A stretch of 64,000 nucleotides of DNA from Flavobacterium psychrophilum (GTDB lineage Bacteria; Bacteroidota; Bacteroidia; Flavobacteriales; Flavobacteriaceae). A program made the translations under genes and the position numbers. Shown one piece after another: positions 63,005-64,000 of the stretch (position 1 is the first letter of the stretch; each line of letters opens with the position of its first letter). The stretch covers positions 92,104 through 156,103 of the forward strand of contig CAMAWT010000004.1 of the NCBI GenBank assembly GCA_945862065.1, given 5' to 3'. Below the pieces are notes generated by a model. It was given only the letters and a program-made list of their open reading frames with translations. It was not told the origin of the DNA and did no database searches.

Positions 63005-63137
63005 AACGTTTCGCGGCTTTAAGAAGTTGGGGATTTGTAAGCCCGAAACTTTCGATAAAACACCGAAAATCAAAAGTACAAAACAAACTTTAAATTAAGC
63101 CCTAAAACCCCAATTTCTTAAAACCGCTGTTGGCAGA
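63005..63137 (+). repeat. attC-like imperfect inverted element, left copy
   Basis: Outer AAC (63005-63007), spacer GTTTC, arm GCGGCTTTAAGAAGTTGG (63013-63030), 75-base loop, arm CCAATTTCTTAAAACCGC (63110-63127), T, outer GTTGGC (63129-63134). The arms match at all but two positions, which are transitions at arm positions 5 and 14. The same architecture with the same two differences recurs at 63846-63981, in the same orientation. Confidence 0.75.
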
Positions 63138-63154
63138 TAGCCAGAATATTTATT

Positions 63155-63805
63155 CTATTTCAGAATTCTGTATAAAATCCAAATCACAATGAATATTCCG
63201 CTCAATATTACAATTCTATTTCCTTGTTTTCTGTCATTTTCAGAATATGCATAAATTCGGTTTCCGTTTGGTAATGTTTTTTTAAAAGTTAACAAATGCC
63301 AGCCAATAAATATTCCTAATAATCCACCAAGCAAAGCACAAACGTATCCAATAATTATATAAATATTTTGTCCTTCTTCGGGTTTCGATAATTCGATAAT
63401 TCGTTGTTTTTTTAATTCGTTTATTTGTTCAGTTGTAATTTCGTTTCCTCTTTCTTTCAATAATTTATGAGCAAGTTCTACGTCGAATTTATTCCATTCA
63501 TCACTTTTTTCAATTACATCAATCAATTCTTCGTTTGAAAAACTTAACAAATAATAATCATCTTGAATTTCATTTATTTCTGTTTTCGTTTTTTCACGTA
63601 AAATATCATTTGCTTTTTCGAAGTCATTCTGTTTAATTTTTATGCAATATTCTTTTCCAAATTCGTTATTTGAAAGAATTGGGTCAAAGTTTATTGAAAT
63701 ATTTTCTATTAAAAATTCTACCTTATTTTCTTTAAGTAAACTTCCAATTTCTGTGGCTTGACTTTCAGAGTTAAATTTCTGAAATATTAAAAATTCTTCT
63801 TTCAT
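63155..63805 (-). CDS. DUF2007-like putative signal-transducing membrane protein (repeat-flanked)
   Basis: A 216-residue protein. Residues ~1-75 resemble the DUF2007 fold (MKEEFLIFQKFNSESQATEI, then SLLKENKVEFLIEN and a KQNDFEKANDIL helix). A charged helical middle follows, and two C-terminal membrane helices (IYIIIGYVCALLGGLLGIFI; RIVILSGIFIVIWILYRIL) anchor it. The Lys/Asn/Glu-rich composition is AT-driven. No catalytic residues are evident. It lies alone on the minus strand between two direct copies of an attC-like element, and its promoter appears to lie in the loop of the right copy. Function unknown. Confidence 0.75.
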   Translation of the reverse strand: MKEEFLIFQKFNSESQATEIGSLLKENKVEFLIENISINFDPILSNNEFGKEYCIKIKQNDFEKANDILREKTKTEINEIQDDYYLLSFSNEELIDVIEKSDEWNKFDVELAHKLLKERGNEITTEQINELKKQRIIELSKPEEGQNIYIIIGYVCALLGGLLGIFIGWHLLTFKKTLPNGNRIYAYSENDRKQGNRIVILSGIFIVIWILYRILK

Positions 63806-63845
63806 TAAGTTCAGGTTGTTATTTTCTGCGATTTTTCAACTGGTT

Positions 63846-63981
63846 TCTGCCAACGTTTCGCAGCTACAAGAAGTTGCGTACTTCATTCACTGACTATTAC
63901 AAATATAGACAAAACTTTGATTCAACAATTACCATTTCTGATAATGCCCAAGTCTAGCAATTTCTTGTAACTGCTGTTAGC
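63846..63981 (+). repeat. attC-like imperfect inverted element, right copy
   Basis: Outer GCCAAC (63849-63854), spacer GTTTC, arm GCAGCTACAAGAAGTTGC (63860-63877), 79-base loop, arm GCAATTTCTTGTAACTGC (63957-63974), T, outer GTTAGC (63976-63981). Direct orientation relative to the left copy. The loop carries a minus-strand promoter box. Confidence 0.75.
63900..63928 (-). promoter_or_regulatory. Promoter inside the right repeat loop, facing the DUF2007-like gene
   Basis: On the minus strand: TTG (63926-63928), 18-base spacer, TATATTTG (63900-63907). The transcript would start near 63893 and run ~88 bases through the repeat arm to the start codon at 63805. Confidence 0.6.
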
Positions 63982-64000
63982 GGTTCGGCTTTTTATCTTC

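Noticed and set aside
63005..63981. A classical integron with integrase
   Set aside because: No integrase gene in the window, the outer boxes do not match GTTRRRY fully, and the gene is opposite to the element orientation expected for a standard cassette; only an attC-like description is justified.

Overview
The window looks like a chromosomal segment of a Flavobacterium-type bacterium (Bacteroidota, Flavobacteriia). It is AT-rich, dense with housekeeping genes, and carries clade markers: the gliding-motility ABC transporter genes gldF/gldG, the type IX secretion regulator porX, a cargo protein with a type IX sorting tail, bshA of bacillithiol synthesis, a fused alpha/beta 2-oxoacid dehydrogenase E1, and many Bacteroidota -7 promoter boxes (TAnnTTTG). 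No phage, transposase, integrase or CRISPR array is visible.

Layout. 1-2.4 kb: end of a mutS2-like gene and a DCC-family protein. 2.4-6.1 kb (minus): a secreted type IX protein, a dicarboxylate/amino-acid symporter, aroC. 6.2-9.1 kb: small envelope proteins and bshA. 9.3-17.2 kb (minus): a GH3/serine-hydrolase fusion, a conserved small protein, two Fe-S redox proteins, an MlaD/MCE protein and a cell-wall amidase, divergent from lptD and ridA (17.2-20.4 kb). 20.8-29.4 kb: a lipoprotein, SIMPL protein, rhomboid protease, glmM, an ACP phosphodiesterase-like protein, an AlkD-like repair protein, a conserved protein and uvrA. 29.8-35.7 kb: a LOG-family protein, then an MBOAT acyltransferase, an SGNH-like partner and a large M1-like protein with a predicted beta-barrel end. 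35.9-47.1 kb: fused E1, prmA-clpS, kdsA, M28 peptidase, scramblase-like protein, kdsB, DUF4294 protein, M42 peptidase. 47.1-54.8 kb: purC, HAD phosphatase, phoH, a SAM-hydrolase-like protein, monooxygenase, gldF-gldG and dnaN. 55.3-59.3 kb: mnmE and an SOS mutagenesis operon umuD-umuC-SRAP. 59.5-64 kb: a TlpA-like lipoprotein, tRNA-Tyr, porX-tsaE and a repeat-bounded DUF2007-like gene.

Many genes serve the envelope: Kdo supply (kdsA, kdsB), LPS export (lptD), peptidoglycan precursor and turnover (glmM, amidase, GH3 protein), MlaD lipid transport, and gliding/type IX secretion (gldFG, porX). DNA repair and replication form a second theme (mutS2, AlkD-like, uvrA, dnaN, umuDC, SRAP).

The most unusual structure is at the right edge. 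Two direct copies of a ~133-nt element, each with imperfect inverted arms around a 75-79-nt loop and an AAC...GTT outer pair, bracket a single minus-strand gene. The layout recalls a mobile gene cassette with attC-like sites, and one loop contains a promoter aimed at the cargo gene. A separate dispersed family of ~80-150-nt intergenic repeats with conserved ends occurs at least seven times in the window.
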